A stretch of DNA of 64,000 nt from Methanothrix soehngenii GP6 (GCF_000204415.1 NC_015416.1:2666001-2730000); one strand, 5' to 3'. Counted from the first letter of the stretch, positions 17,193-26,552 are shown. Made by a program: numbers and translations. The notes: generated by a model not told the origin, from the sequence alone.

Positions 17193-18488
17193 TCAGTCGA
17201 TTATGGAGCCGACGCCAATGAGCCGCCACCTGGCGCCAATGCGCCTGCTGACAGCCACACGATCGCCTTTCTCGGCACAGACCGGCCTCTTTAGCTGAAC
17301 CTGGACCACGCCCCCCTCCCGGGCGCTGGTCACCACCCCTACAGTGGTGGCAGTTCCCACGTTAAGCATCAGGGGCTCGCTGGAATGTATGGGCTCGACG
17401 CTGGACTCATCGGTCACTCCTACCACCCTCTCCAGGAGCTGCATGTTCATGGTGAATGCGTTCCTGACGGGAGGGAGCTTGCCCGGTTCACCTGCCACCT
17501 GGCCCACCAGAGCATCGCTCTTGGTCATTATGGGGTCCAGCAGGGTGCCCACGCCGATCAGGCCGCCGGGTGTGATCTCTTCCTGGCTCTGGCTTCCTGC
17601 CAGGAGGGTCACCACCTTGGTCTGAATGGGGACCCACTGTTTCCGCCCCTCATAATCCACCAGCCTGCCCGGGCAGATCTCGATCTTATCGCCTGCATGA
17701 AGCACACCCTGGTTTAGGGAGCCGCCAATGACCCCGCCTTTGAGAGCATCAGGGGAGGCTCCGGGACGGTTGACATCGAAAGATCGGGCTATCTTGAGCA
17801 GAGCAGGCTTCTCGATGTCTCTATGGGGGGTAGGTATGTACTCCTCTATGGCCTTGATGACCAGATCGACATTCAGGTTCTGCTGAGCGGAGATGGGCAC
17901 AATTGGCGCCTTCTCGGCTACGGTGCCCTTTATGAAATCCTTGATCTGCTGGTAGTGCTCCATCACCTCTTCCCTGGATACCAGATCGATCTTGTTCTGT
18001 ACTATCACAATTCTGTCGATGCCTGTGATGTCCAGGGCCATGAGATGCTCTTTTGTCTGCGGCTGAGGGCAGGGTTCATTGGCGGAGATGACCAGTACTG
18101 CGCCATCCATGATCGCCGCTCCGCATAGCATGGTGGCCATGAGGGTCTCATGCCCCGGAGAATCTACAAAGGAGACGGTACGTAATATCTCTGTATCAGC
18201 ACCGCAGTGGGGGCACTTTTCTTCTACTGTAAAAGCATCCGGATCTGGGCAGCTGGGGCACTTTCTGAAGGTGGCATCTGCATAGCCCAGACGGATGGAG
18301 ATGCCTCTCTTGACCTCCTCGCTATGCTGATCGGTCCAGCTTCCGGATAGCGCTCGGACAAGAGTGGTTTTGCCGTGATCGACATGTCCAACCATGCCGA
18401 TATTAACCTCCGGTTTTTTGGAGGCAGGCGTCTTCGCCTCTGTTTTTTGATCTGATTTGTCCTCAGATTTGATATCGGATTTTGCCAA
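17193..18488 (-). CDS. eif2g: Translation initiation factor aIF2 gamma
   Basis: The protein has 431 residues. A TTG start is supported by AAGGAG 7 bases upstream. A lysine/glutamate-rich N-terminal extension precedes the GTPase domain: [17 protein letters not shown] (G1), [12 protein letters not shown] (G3), IVQNKIDLV (G4). Between G2 and G3 is a zinc knuckle ([20 protein letters not shown]). Two OB-like domains follow. It carries initiator Met-tRNA to the small subunit. It heads the seven-gene operon ending with rps27ae. Confidence 0.97.
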   Translation of the reverse strand: MAKSDIKSEDKSDQKTEAKTPASKKPEVNIGMVGHVDHGKTTLVRALSGSWTDQHSEEVKRGISIRLGYADATFRKCPSCPDPDAFTVEEKCPHCGADTEILRTVSFVDSPGHETLMATMLCGAAIMDGAVLVISANEPCPQPQTKEHLMALDITGIDRIVIVQNKIDLVSREEVMEHYQQIKDFIKGTVAEKAPIVPISAQQNLNVDLVIKAIEEYIPTPHRDIEKPALLKIARSFDVNRPGASPDALKGGVIGGSLNQGVLHAGDKIEICPGRLVDYEGRKQWVPIQTKVVTLLAGSQSQEEITPGGLIGVGTLLDPIMTKSDALVGQVAGEPGKLPPVRNAFTMNMQLLERVVGVTDESSVEPIHSSEPLMLNVGTATTVGVVTSAREGGVVQVQLKRPVCAEKGDRVAVSRRIGARWRLIGVGSIID

Positions 18489-18558
18489 ATTGAGATCTCC
18501 TTAAGGATTGTAATGATCAGGGCTTGATGGGCATCACCGTATAAATAGTTCATGGCCT

Positions 18559-19521
18559 TCAAGCCGATATTTCCACCTGAAATGCTCGAGCGTCTGCCAC
18601 AATGTTCTCCCAGGAGCGTTTATAGACGAAGTAAATGGTGGTCTTGCCGGGCATTAGGGGCTCGAAGACAAAGATCGATGTGCCGCTAGCACCAAGTGCC
18701 TTTGAGGAGGAGGCCCTAAAGTCAGAGCTCTTGAGGTTTAAGAGGGAATGGTCGTAATCCACATTCCAGCCATATCCCGTGGTCGGATTGGCGGAGAGGG
18801 AGATGATGAACTCCTCACCCACTCGAGCATCCAAAAGCTCCATCTCACTTTTCCCAAGAGCATCGGCCTCATCGGAGATGAGATAACTTTCCGCCGGCTG
18901 CATCAAGGGGTAGTTGTCGATATTGTCCTGATTTAAAACCACCGGCTCGTCGCCGATTCCATCGCCGTTCTTATCCTCGCCGGCATAGTCCGCCCAGTAG
19001 TTGCCCAAAAAACTGCGCTGTACCCGGCTGTTATACTGGTAGCTGATCATCCGGCTCGAGTTCCAGGTGGCAACATCCTCCGGGCAGACGCTGTTTTTGC
19101 CCGGAAAATCGTTCAGGTATATGGTAGCGGGAAGGACGACCTCCAACCTGCAGCCTGCGCTCCTTTCATCGCCGTCACGAGCACTGGAAAAGTCGAATCC
19201 CGACAGCACCGCTCCTTGAGCGGCCAGGATAGCTCTCCCTTTCTCCGGATTGAGGATCGGGTTTCCGCTGCCTGTGTCCCTGCCCTGCAGGTTCACCGGC
19301 CGGCCCATTATGAAGGGATTAGCGTAGATTCCGCTTTCCACAATGATCGTATCTCCAGCAGAGGCATTAACAAGTGCCTCCTGGATGCTCAGATTGCTGC
19401 AGCCTTGTGGACAGATACGCATCATCTGGGCTGCTCCAGCTCCAGAAAGCGAGCTAGAGAGCATGAGGGAAAGCAGGAGGGCAATCGATGCCTGGATGAA
19501 CAACCTTTTGTAATCGAGCAT
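18559..19521 (-). CDS. Exported NosD-like protein with C-terminal chagasin (I42) domain
   Basis: The protein has 320 residues. It has a signal peptide (LLLSLMLSSSLSGAGAAQ), then a NosD/right-handed beta-helix start (NLSIQEALVNASAGDTIIVE followed by SGIYANPF) and the NosD tail RSFLGNYWADYAGEDKNGDG. The last 100 residues match the chagasin/ICP cysteine-protease-inhibitor family: ISLSANPTTGYGWNVDYD (NPTTG loop), GASGTSIFVFEP and a C-terminal YKRSWE in place of RPW. The inhibitor role is inferred from the motifs. The fusion is unusual. It is transcribed alone, 71 bases from the aIF2g start. Confidence 0.82.
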   Translation of the reverse strand: MLDYKRLFIQASIALLLSLMLSSSLSGAGAAQMMRICPQGCSNLSIQEALVNASAGDTIIVESGIYANPFIMGRPVNLQGRDTGSGNPILNPEKGRAILAAQGAVLSGFDFSSARDGDERSAGCRLEVVLPATIYLNDFPGKNSVCPEDVATWNSSRMISYQYNSRVQRSFLGNYWADYAGEDKNGDGIGDEPVVLNQDNIDNYPLMQPAESYLISDEADALGKSEMELLDARVGEEFIISLSANPTTGYGWNVDYDHSLLNLKSSDFRASSSKALGASGTSIFVFEPLMPGKTTIYFVYKRSWENIVADARAFQVEISA

Positions 19522-19599
19522 ATCACAATTAATGCATCTTTGAATCTTAATAACTTTCGGAGCTGAGGCGATCTATACAATTAGAGGGAGCAAGAAAGA

Positions 19600-20529
19600 A
19601 TGAACGGGGCCATTGGCGAGAGGGATCTTATTCGGCGCATCTCTGTGATCCTGGGTGGGCTGGAGAACGACGACTGCGCGGTTATCGATGCGGGAGAGCG
19701 TTATCTTGTGGCAAGCACCGATATGCTCCACCAGAAGACCGACTTTCCTGATATCATGAACCCCTGGCAGATGGGCTGGATGGCGGTAGCAGTCAACCTG
19801 AGCGATATTGCTGCCATGGGGGCAGAGCCCGCGGGAGTCCTCATCGCTGCCGGACTCCCGCCGGAGGCGGATCAGTATTTTATCGATGAGCTCTTTTCAG
19901 GATTTGGCGATTGTGCTGCTCTCTATGGTACTCGAATTCTGGGAGGGGACACCGACAGCCACCTGGAATTGACCATCACTGGCACATCTTTGGGCTTTGT
20001 TGAAAAGGAGCTGATTCTGCGCCGCCGGGGAGCACGAGCGGGGGACTTGCTCTGCACCACCGGCTCTCTGGGGGCAGCTGGAGGCGGGCTGTGGGCCTGG
20101 CAGAACGGCGCGAAAAGCGAGCTTATAACCAGTCTGCTGGAGCCCGAGCCCCGGCTGAAGGAGGCCCGGGCTTTGGCGAAGAGCGGAAGCGTTACGGCAA
20201 TGATGGATAACAGCGATGGCCTGGCTCTGTCCCTCTCCGATCTTTCAGAGGTGAGCGGAGTGGGCTTTCTGGTCTATCAGGATAAGCTGCCCCTGGCTCC
20301 CGGCCTGGTGGAGATGGTGGGGCAGGAGAATGCTATAGATATGGCATTGAGCGCGGGAGGGGACTATGAGCTGGTATTCACCCTGCGCTCCTCGGGCCTG
20401 GAGGCGGCCCGAAGAGCTTGCGATCTGACGGTTATAGGCGAGGTGGTGGAGGAGGGAATCTGGATGGAAAGGGCAGGGAAGAGAAGACAGATCGAAAGAT
20501 TGGGCTATGAGCATCGGATAGGGCTGTGA
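19600..20529 (+). CDS. thiL: Thiamine-monophosphate kinase
   Basis: The protein has 309 residues and belongs to the AIR synthase/PurM superfamily. Motifs are GERDLIRRISVILGG, ENDDCAVIDAG, STDMLHQKTDFP, MGWMAVAVNLSDIAAMGAEP and ARILGGDTDS-like TRILGGDTDSHLELTITGTS, which bind ATP-Mg and TMP. It makes thiamine diphosphate. The start has GAGGGAGC upstream. The stop TGA lies at the right-end edge of a TnpB element inserted next to the gene. Confidence 0.95.
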   Translation: MNGAIGERDLIRRISVILGGLENDDCAVIDAGERYLVASTDMLHQKTDFPDIMNPWQMGWMAVAVNLSDIAAMGAEPAGVLIAAGLPPEADQYFIDELFSGFGDCAALYGTRILGGDTDSHLELTITGTSLGFVEKELILRRRGARAGDLLCTTGSLGAAGGGLWAWQNGAKSELITSLLEPEPRLKEARALAKSGSVTAMMDNSDGLALSLSDLSEVSGVGFLVYQDKLPLAPGLVEMVGQENAIDMALSAGGDYELVFTLRSSGLEAARRACDLTVIGEVVEEGIWMERAGKRRQIERLGYEHRIGL

Positions 20530-21585
20530 CTACTCCCACCCCTTAAAAGGGGCAGGCTTCTACGGTTTTTATTCCGACAGATTGTAGTCCCAATCTGAGT
20601 ATATTGATTGCCGCATTCCAATCTCGATCCAAGGATAGCCCGCACTGAGTGCAGTTATGGACGCGATCAGAAAGCGTCTTTTCAACCAGAATGCCACACC
20701 TGGAGCACATCTTAGACGTATTTCTTGGATCTACCAGTACTACCATCGAACCGGCACTTGCAGCCTTGTACGAGGTCAGAGTCACAAGCATATTCCAAGC
20801 CACGTCTGAGATGGATTTTGCCAGGCAATGGTTTTTGAGCATATTTTGAATACTAAGATCTTCAAAGGCAATCAAACCGAACCTGTTAACCAGATACCGA
20901 CTAACCTTATGGGCAAAATCGCATCGCTTGTTAGCGATCCTCTCATGGACCCGCTCAACCATCCGAAGAGCTTTCTTTCTGGAGTGCCTTTCGGTACTTT
21001 TGAGAGCTTCCTTTGGACTCTGGCGAGTTCCGTTTCCTCTTCTCGGAAGAATCGAGGATTAGCTATCGTCTCACCATTGGAAAGAGTCGCAAAGCTTTCC
21101 AGACCAACATCTACACCAACGAGAGAACCGTCTTTCTGAGGATAGGTAAAAGAATCGTACCAACCTCTTCCCCGAAATCTTGGATATCCAGGATTCTCTC
21201 CGGCTTTGACTCTTCGGAAGAACGCCTTCAAAGCAAGATCCACCCTTTCCTGGGCATTCTGAAGGGTTTGGGAAAAGACATCGTTAAGTTCAGGCTTCTC
21301 TTCTTTCCAAGTTGGAAGAAGATTGTGCGTCTCGTACTTGGATACGGATTTGCCTTCTTTCTCCCAAGCATCTTTTCGGTATGCTAAGGTCTGATTGTAT
21401 GTCCACCGGCATAGATCTAGGGTCCTCTCCATCTTCGTCCTTTGGGACTTTGTTGGATAGATCCTAAATTTATATGCCTTGAGCATAGATGCTTTTTATG
21501 CGGTTGATTGTGTTTATAGTTTTCTGCACAACGGTGGGGCACGATTCATCCCCTCCCCTGAAGGAGAGGGGTCTTCTCTGCCCCT
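20530..21585 (-). mobile_element. IS200/IS605-type TnpB-only element, copy 1 (decayed)
   Basis: The right end (minus-strand sense) is the hairpin CCCCTTTTAAGGGG followed by TGGGAGTAGTCAC next to the thiL stop. The left end near 21585 has a C-rich/G-rich hairpin followed by ATGAATCGTGCCCC, matching the left end of copy 2 at 48352-48400 (GATGAATCGTACCCC). No tnpA is present, so it depended on a transposase elsewhere. It encodes one broken tnpB. Confidence 0.75.
20543..21486 (-). pseudogene. tnpB: TnpB (RNA-guided nuclease), frameshifted and internally deleted
   Basis: Two overlapping frames (N-terminal 20872-21486, C-terminal 20543-20962) together give a TnpB. The N-terminal part keeps MLKAYKFRIYPTKSQRTKME and the first RuvC motif GVDVGLESFATLSNGET. 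The C-terminal part keeps FEDLSIQNM (Glu), a CSRCG/CTQCG zinc ribbon and LDRDWNAAINIL (Asp). Against copy 2 it lacks about 61 residues between TYPQ and KDGSL, in frame, and has a net single-base loss after PERK that breaks the frame. It cannot make an intact nuclease. Confidence 0.88.
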
Positions 21586-21604
21586 ACACCCCGACGTTAT
21601 AAGC

Positions 21605-21624
21605 AAAAAAAATATCAAAAAAAA
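21605..21624 (-). terminator. T-tract terminator after aquaporin gene
   Basis: On the minus strand, directly after the aquaporin stop, there are two runs of eight T separated by GATA. This is a strong archaeal intrinsic-type termination signal for the DUF2193-DUF2180-aquaporin operon. Confidence 0.65.
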
Positions 21625-22368
21625 TTATTCTGCCGAGAGATAGTCGTACAGGAAGGCGGCGATCAGAGCTCCTGCTACCGGCCCGATGATGTATATAGGG
21701 AAGAAATGCCACAGGCTATTTCCGCCCAGGATGTAATCCCCAATGTAGGGCCCGAAGGTTCTTGCCGGGTTGAGAGATGAGCCTGTGATGTTCCCGATGG
21801 TGGTGATTATCCCCCCTACCACCAGGCCGATCACCAGCCCCGCAAATCCCGGCGGAGCTTGCCTGTCCACAGCCACTCCCATGATGGTCAGCATGAGCAG
21901 AAAGGTGCCTATGGCCTCCACCATTACCGCCTGCCAGTATCCGATTCCTGGAAATGGCGCTGTGGCTCCCAGACCACCTACTGTGACGGCATCCATGCCC
22001 ACGCTGGCGGCAAACAGGAAACTGGCGACGGATGCGCCCACCAGCTGGGCCAGGATATAAGGAATGGCATCTCCCAGGGAAAATCTCCTCGTGGCCAAGA
22101 GGGCTATCGTCACAGCTGGGTTCAGATGGGCTCCTGAGATCCTGCCCAATGCATATATAGAAGCTGCAATGGCGATGGCAAAAGCCATTCCTATGGCAAA
22201 CCAATCCCCCAGTCCTCCCAGGGTGCCTATGCCTATGTTAAATGGGTTGGGCGGGCTTGATCCCTGGGAGATCATCAGGGTTATCGCTGCTGCGCCTGCC
22301 CCGAAGTAAACCAGGATGAAAGTCCCGACCGCCTCGGCAATGGACCTTTTTGCCAGTGACATGTTCAT
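21625..22368 (-). CDS. aqpM: Aquaporin / MIP-family channel (AqpM-like)
   Basis: The protein has 247 residues and six membrane helices plus two half-helices with NPA boxes (GAHLNPAVTIALLAT and GSSLNPARTFGPYIG), the water/glycerol channel hallmark. The N-terminal KRSIAEAVGTFILVYFGAGA is typical of archaeal AqpM, which passes water and small solutes such as H2S and CO2 in characterised relatives. Its start overlaps the DUF2180 stop by 4 bases. Operon context with DUF2193 suggests a specific solute rather than bulk water; that is inference. Confidence 0.95.
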   Translation of the reverse strand: MNMSLAKRSIAEAVGTFILVYFGAGAAAITLMISQGSSPPNPFNIGIGTLGGLGDWFAIGMAFAIAIAASIYALGRISGAHLNPAVTIALLATRRFSLGDAIPYILAQLVGASVASFLFAASVGMDAVTVGGLGATAPFPGIGYWQAVMVEAIGTFLLMLTIMGVAVDRQAPPGFAGLVIGLVVGGIITTIGNITGSSLNPARTFGPYIGDYILGGNSLWHFFPIYIIGPVAGALIAAFLYDYLSAE

Positions 22369-22574
22369 CCCTCATGATATGCAGCATAGCATGGCTTGCA
22401 GAGAATACGGGGCAGCGTTCGCTTCATCTTCTTGGAGGGGAAGGGATAGCCTCCCTCCCAAATTTCCAGCTCCTCTCTGACCAGGTGATCCATGCAGACC
22501 CCCATTCCGCAGAGTATGCAGATGGCCACCGCATCAGTATCCTTTTGAGCCAGAGCACAAAGATAGCATTTCAT
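22365..22574 (-). CDS. DUF2180 Cys-rich small protein
   Basis: This 69-residue protein has four cysteine clusters (MKCYLCALAQKD, ICILCGMGVCMDHL, RILCKPCYAAYH) plus two His, consistent with one or two zinc sites. It matches the methanogen DUF2180 family. It lies between the DUF2193 gene and aquaporin with a 4-base overlap to the latter. Function unknown. Confidence 0.85.
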   Translation of the reverse strand: MKCYLCALAQKDTDAVAICILCGMGVCMDHLVREELEIWEGGYPFPSKKMKRTLPRILCKPCYAAYHEG

Positions 22575-22636
22575 ATATCCACCATCAACCTTGATTGGAA
22601 TTCAATAAGCTTCTTTTCTTGCTGTTTGATGCTGCC

Positions 22637-24136
22637 TCATACTGCTTCTCTGTACTGGCAGTAGGAGTGCCTGAAGTCGACCAGCGCCGCAGAAGCGCAG
22701 TTCTTGCATACCCTGGCGGGTGATGCTGGAATCTCCTTATGCAGGGCGATGATGTTGGTCATCATCGTAGCCGTCACCGGCTCGCTGGTAAGGAGGCAGG
22801 GATAGTCAGACAGCCTCATCAGAGCAGAGAAGCGCACGGTGATGGCGCAGGCCGGATAGGCATAACGCTGGGGATTCATGAGAACCTCATTTCTGTGAAT
22901 GGGCTCAAGGTCCACATCGAAGCCCGATATCCTGGGGACGAGCTTGCCGCCCAGGCCGTTCTTCAGTCTTCTGGCCTTGTCAAGCACCTTCCATCCCCGG
23001 TAGATCATATCCATGAAGTCGCAGTTATGCAGCTCAGCTGCTGCTCCTCTGGTGGGATAGAGCTGCACATAGTTATGGAACCTCTTGGTGAGAAGGTCCA
23101 CTATGCCTATGGCGTTGAAGCCGTCCAGCTCTGCTATATACTCGACTGCGGAAGCGGCGGCACCAGTGGCCAGGTTCAGAGGCTGGTGCTCGTTCTTGAA
23201 ACTGTCCAGAGAGTTATTGAGGGTGGAGCCCATGACCTCAGTGACTGCCTCGATGACAGCCATTATGACGTCATCCTTGCACATGTTGAAGGTGGACTGG
23301 GATATATGATGGGCGATATCCCCCACACAATAAGCAGGAATTGTGAGGATGTTCCCATAGTGAACCCCTTCATTCATCGCCGCCCTGACCGCGGGCATCA
23401 TCCTCTTCTTGTACTCGGTCATGTATTTGCGAACATCAAAGGACTGGTGGCCTGCGGCATCCATGAGCTTTCCCTGGGCCTCAATGGGACTCTCGTAGAT
23501 GTACTTGATCTCATCGATCTCCTTTCTTACCGCTTCTGCCAGACTGGTTCCTTTCTCTGCTTCCTGGGCAAAGACCTCGCCTATGCCATAGGAGGTGTTC
23601 ATGCCCCAGGATTTGGCAGCCAGTATTGCCTGCTTATGGACGTCAGGAATATCAATGGTCTTCAGGATCCTGTTGACCACGTTGCTCGTGCTGCCTGGAA
23701 TCAGGGCAAAGTCCACCACACAGGTCGGACCGTAAAATCCTGCATATCTGCGGGCTGCCTCAAGCCCGATCAGAGCCTCTGATCTTCCCACCCCATCGAT
23801 GAAGGCCTTAAGGCTCTTTTTGAAGCTCTCGTCCTGCTCACACAATATTTCGAGGATGGCAGGGGTCTGGTAATGCTCGACAAACGGATCGTCCTCCGGT
23901 CTTATGGTCTTGGTCAGGGACTTCATGACCTCATAATGAGAGTTGACCGAGTCCACATGCAGAGCGATGACCGATTTGGACTGGCCTTCAATGGCCTTCA
24001 TCTTGTTCACTACATCCAGATAGGCCTTGGCATCCTCTACCTCAAAGCTCTGCCCTCTCTTTCTCTTGACCGTCTCCACATCTGCCCGCTGGGCTGCCAT
24101 GGCCTCTTCTACCATCTTACGGTATAGTTCAGACAT
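22637..24136 (-). CDS. DUF2193 family protein
   Basis: The protein has 499 residues from the ATG at 24136, chosen because GGTGAGG sits just upstream; an earlier in-frame start would add 19 residues. It starts MSELYRKMVEEAMAAQRADV and matches the methanogen DUF2193 family as I recall it. It is mostly helical, with a conserved-looking central block (HYGNILTIPAYCVGDIAHHI, then QSTFNMCKDD) and a C-terminal RVCKNCASAALVDFRHSYC with three Cys and a His. The long frame on the opposite strand is a shadow. The reaction is unknown; the size and glycine/His content suggest an enzyme. Confidence 0.82.
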   Translation of the reverse strand: MSELYRKMVEEAMAAQRADVETVKRKRGQSFEVEDAKAYLDVVNKMKAIEGQSKSVIALHVDSVNSHYEVMKSLTKTIRPEDDPFVEHYQTPAILEILCEQDESFKKSLKAFIDGVGRSEALIGLEAARRYAGFYGPTCVVDFALIPGSTSNVVNRILKTIDIPDVHKQAILAAKSWGMNTSYGIGEVFAQEAEKGTSLAEAVRKEIDEIKYIYESPIEAQGKLMDAAGHQSFDVRKYMTEYKKRMMPAVRAAMNEGVHYGNILTIPAYCVGDIAHHISQSTFNMCKDDVIMAVIEAVTEVMGSTLNNSLDSFKNEHQPLNLATGAAASAVEYIAELDGFNAIGIVDLLTKRFHNYVQLYPTRGAAAELHNCDFMDMIYRGWKVLDKARRLKNGLGGKLVPRISGFDVDLEPIHRNEVLMNPQRYAYPACAITVRFSALMRLSDYPCLLTSEPVTATMMTNIIALHKEIPASPARVCKNCASAALVDFRHSYCQYREAV

Positions 24137-24714
24137 CTTCCTCACCCCTATCAATCGGAGGCCGCAATTCTCCCATGATATCCTGAGCACCATATCCTGA
24201 GCATCAGCAATAAAACATTCTTAAAGCCTCAGTTCCGATTGGTTGTATCCTGCCTCCTGAGGATACCATTATTACTATATGGAGCTGATCAGATATATGT
24301 ATTACCATTATCCAATATTTGAAAGGTAGGGGATTGCGAGTTGCTCTCCTTTTTGGGCTTGGATCATATTTTATGTGCCGAGATTCCAGTTTCATGATAA
24401 TCGACTAGCATCTGCATCAATCAGCTCAGAGGATGAGCAAGACTTGGCAAGCATAATGGATCGCGGCGCCGAACCTATCCGATGATGCGGAGAACAAAGA
24501 GCTTGTGTTTTGAGCTCTGGCTGCAAATGATCGATGATCTTATCATCGTGTTATTGCGATAAGCTAATATAAGAATAGCCATCTCGCACTTTCGATTGGC
24601 TAAAATACTGGAATTGTAGATCCGGGATTCGGAGCGAGATGGCAGAAGACAATAGAAGAGGCTGAGAATCAGACAACAAGAGAATGAACAATTAACCTCC
24701 AACGGTGAAATCAG
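24137..24714. other. Intergenic region between divergent operons
   Basis: This 578-base stretch separates the leftward DUF2193 operon from the rightward thioredoxin-rhodanese operon. It holds both promoter regions (ACTATATGG and AGATATATG boxes near 24275-24300) and the inverted repeat listed separately. I found no plausible gene; short frames here have no coding character. Confidence 0.5.
24578..24643. promoter_or_regulatory. 10-bp inverted repeat upstream of the redox operon
   Basis: GCCATCTCGC at 24578-24587 is the exact reverse complement of GCGAGATGGC at 24634-24643, 46 bases apart and 72 bases before the thioredoxin gene. It may be a paired operator or the stem of a leader hairpin. No regulator gene is adjacent, so the link is inferred from position only. 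Confidence 0.4.
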
Positions 24715-24951
24715 ATGGTGAAGATCGAGGTAATGGGAACAGGTTGTGCTAAGTGCAAGAGCCTGCTGAAGAACGTACAGAAGGCAGTGGAAGAATCGGG
24801 GACTGATGCAGAGATCATCAAGGTGGACAGCATCCAGGAGATCATGGATCGAGGAGTGATGATGACACCAGCCCTATATATAGATGGAAAATCGGTCTTG
24901 ACAGGGAGAACGGCAACTGTGGAAGAGCTTAAACGGATGCTCAAGAGATAA
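24715..24951 (+). CDS. Small thioredoxin/glutaredoxin-like protein
   Basis: The protein has 78 residues and begins MVKIEVMGTGCAKCKSLLKN. The CxxC (CAKC) active site and the cis-Pro in MMTPALYIDGKSVL fit the small archaeal thioredoxin family (MTH895/redox-active disulfide protein 2). It is the first gene of an operon with a DGC-domain protein and two exported rhodaneses, suggesting thiol or persulfide transfer. Confidence 0.9.
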   Translation: MVKIEVMGTGCAKCKSLLKNVQKAVEESGTDAEIIKVDSIQEIMDRGVMMTPALYIDGKSVLTGRTATVEELKRMLKR

Positions 24952-24985
24952 ATGCGCATAATTGGAAAATATAATGGTGTCACCA

Positions 24986-25366
24986 ATGGACGAGAAAAAA
25001 AAGTGCAGTTGCAGCTCCTCGGACGTGCGGGTGGTGGCCTGCTCCGGAGCGTGCAATGTCGGCCAGATCGCTAATCAGGCGGCAGTCGATCTGTCGAAAG
25101 AGGACGTGGCAGGATTCTTCTGCCTGGCGGCAGTGGCCGCTCATATCGAGGCAATGGTAAAGTCGGCACGGGAAGCAGGAATGATGATATCCATTGATGG
25201 CTGTCCGGTGCAATGTGCTGCCAAGACCCTGCAGCATCTGGAAATAGAGCCGGCCATACAGATCATTGTGACTGAGCTGGGCATAGAGAAGACTCAGGAC
25301 CTCTCTATTGACCAGGACGTGTGCTCTAAGGTGGTAGAGCAGGTTAAAGAGGAGCTGGCCGCCTGA
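24986..25366 (+). CDS. DGC-domain putative zinc-binding protein
   Basis: The protein has about 126 residues from the ATG at 24986 (TTG 24962 and ATG 24974 are in-frame alternatives). A lysine/cysteine-rich start (DEKKKCSCSS) is followed by VRVVACSGACNVGQIANQAA and the DGC motif MISIDGCPVQCAAKTLQHLE. DGC proteins have paired Cys thought to bind zinc or carry sulfur. It lies 10 to 35 bases after the thioredoxin gene and 16 bases before an exported rhodanese, consistent with sulfur handling. Confidence 0.85.
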   Translation: MDEKKKCSCSSSDVRVVACSGACNVGQIANQAAVDLSKEDVAGFFCLAAVAAHIEAMVKSAREAGMMISIDGCPVQCAAKTLQHLEIEPAIQIIVTELGIEKTQDLSIDQDVCSKVVEQVKEELAA

Positions 25367-25382
25367 AGTCGAGGTGAATTGG

Positions 25383-26552
25383 ATGAGTAAACTGAGACCA
25401 ATTTTGATTACGATGGGCGTTCTCTGCGGGACGCTTTTGGCGGCCCTGGTCCTCATAGAGAGCGCATCTGCCGGTGCGGAATGCGCATCTTTAGGAGGGG
25501 GGTGCGACGACTCCAACGGCGGCTGGGATCCTATGGCCAAGCTGGATGAGATAGGCAATGTAACCGCTACCCAGCAGTCAGCTGGAACCAACTGGGCCAA
25601 GAAGTCCAGGGAGATCCGCTGGGGGATGAACTCCTCCCAGGGCGCAGAGGATGAAAAAGGTGAGGAAAACGAGAGTGCAGTGGCGCCCGATAGCGTCCCG
25701 CAGGCAGAGGCAGAAGAGGCCAAGGATGTTCAGATTGCCGCCCCGCTAAAGCTGAAGGAATTGCAGATCAACATGACCCGCAGCCTTAAGGCAAGAGAGA
25801 TGCTCTTGTCGCTGGATGGGGTCGATGATGCAGATATCCTGCTGGATGTGAGCGAGAACTCGAGCCTCCATATCGAAGGTTCAATTTACATTCCCTATAT
25901 GGAGTTCTTCCTTCAGCCGGGGATTCTGAAGCCGGCAGATGAGGTCGCCAGCATCTTGGGCGAGGCTGGAATCTCCAGAGAGGATTCGGTTGTCATCTAT
26001 GGGGAATGCCTGCCCTGCGGCGGAGGACCATCGGTGGCCACCTACGTCTACTGGATGATGAAGAGCCTGGGCCATGAGAAAGCAAAAGTCCTGGACGGGA
26101 CGGCTGAGGACTGGGCGACAGCGGGAGGGGCTACCTCAGGGAGTGCTGAAGTGCTTCCTCGGAAGGAGTATATCCCTCTGGTGAATTCAAACTACACCGC
26201 CACCTTCGATCTGGTCAAGAGCGGCCAGGTGCAGATCATCGATGCCCGCACGCCGCCCGAGTTTGCCATGGGAACCATACCCGGATCGATCAGCATGCCC
26301 TATGAGAGCGTTCTTGCCGATAAGAAGATCACCGGCGAGGACCGGCTGGATATGGTCTTCATGGTGCTGAACAAAAACCAGCCAGTGGTCGTCTTCACCA
26401 ATACCGGGATGAAGGGCTCTGTGGTCTGGTTCGCCCTGGAGATGATGGGCTACGATGCCCGGCTCTACAGCTACCAGGACTGGATGGCAAATCAACAGCC
26501 AGATCTCCGAGAGGTGGATGGGTCCGGGGGGTTAAATGAGACTGCAATCTGA
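25383..26552 (+). CDS. Exported tandem rhodanese 1
   Basis: The protein has about 389 residues; the ATG at 25383 has GAGGTGA upstream. A signal peptide (LITMGVLCGTLLAALVLIES) precedes a Cys-rich mature start. Two rhodanese domains follow. The first has YGECLPCGGGPSVATYVYWM at the active-site loop (Cys present); the second has IDARTPPEFAMGTIPGSISM but its loop (VFTNTGMKGS) lacks Cys. A tandem with one active domain is typical, but here the order is reversed from bovine rhodanese. It overlaps the next gene by 17 bases. Confidence 0.85.
   Translation: MSKLRPILITMGVLCGTLLAALVLIESASAGAECASLGGGCDDSNGGWDPMAKLDEIGNVTATQQSAGTNWAKKSREIRWGMNSSQGAEDEKGEENESAVAPDSVPQAEAEEAKDVQIAAPLKLKELQINMTRSLKAREMLLSLDGVDDADILLDVSENSSLHIEGSIYIPYMEFFLQPGILKPADEVASILGEAGISREDSVVIYGECLPCGGGPSVATYVYWMMKSLGHEKAKVLDGTAEDWATAGGATSGSAEVLPRKEYIPLVNSNYTATFDLVKSGQVQIIDARTPPEFAMGTIPGSISMPYESVLADKKITGEDRLDMVFMVLNKNQPVVVFTNTGMKGSVVWFALEMMGYDARLYSYQDWMANQQPDLREVDGSGGLNETAI

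Noticed and set aside
22739-23782. 347-codon plus-strand frame
   Set aside because: Antisense shadow of the DUF2193 gene, which has a ribosome site and family match.
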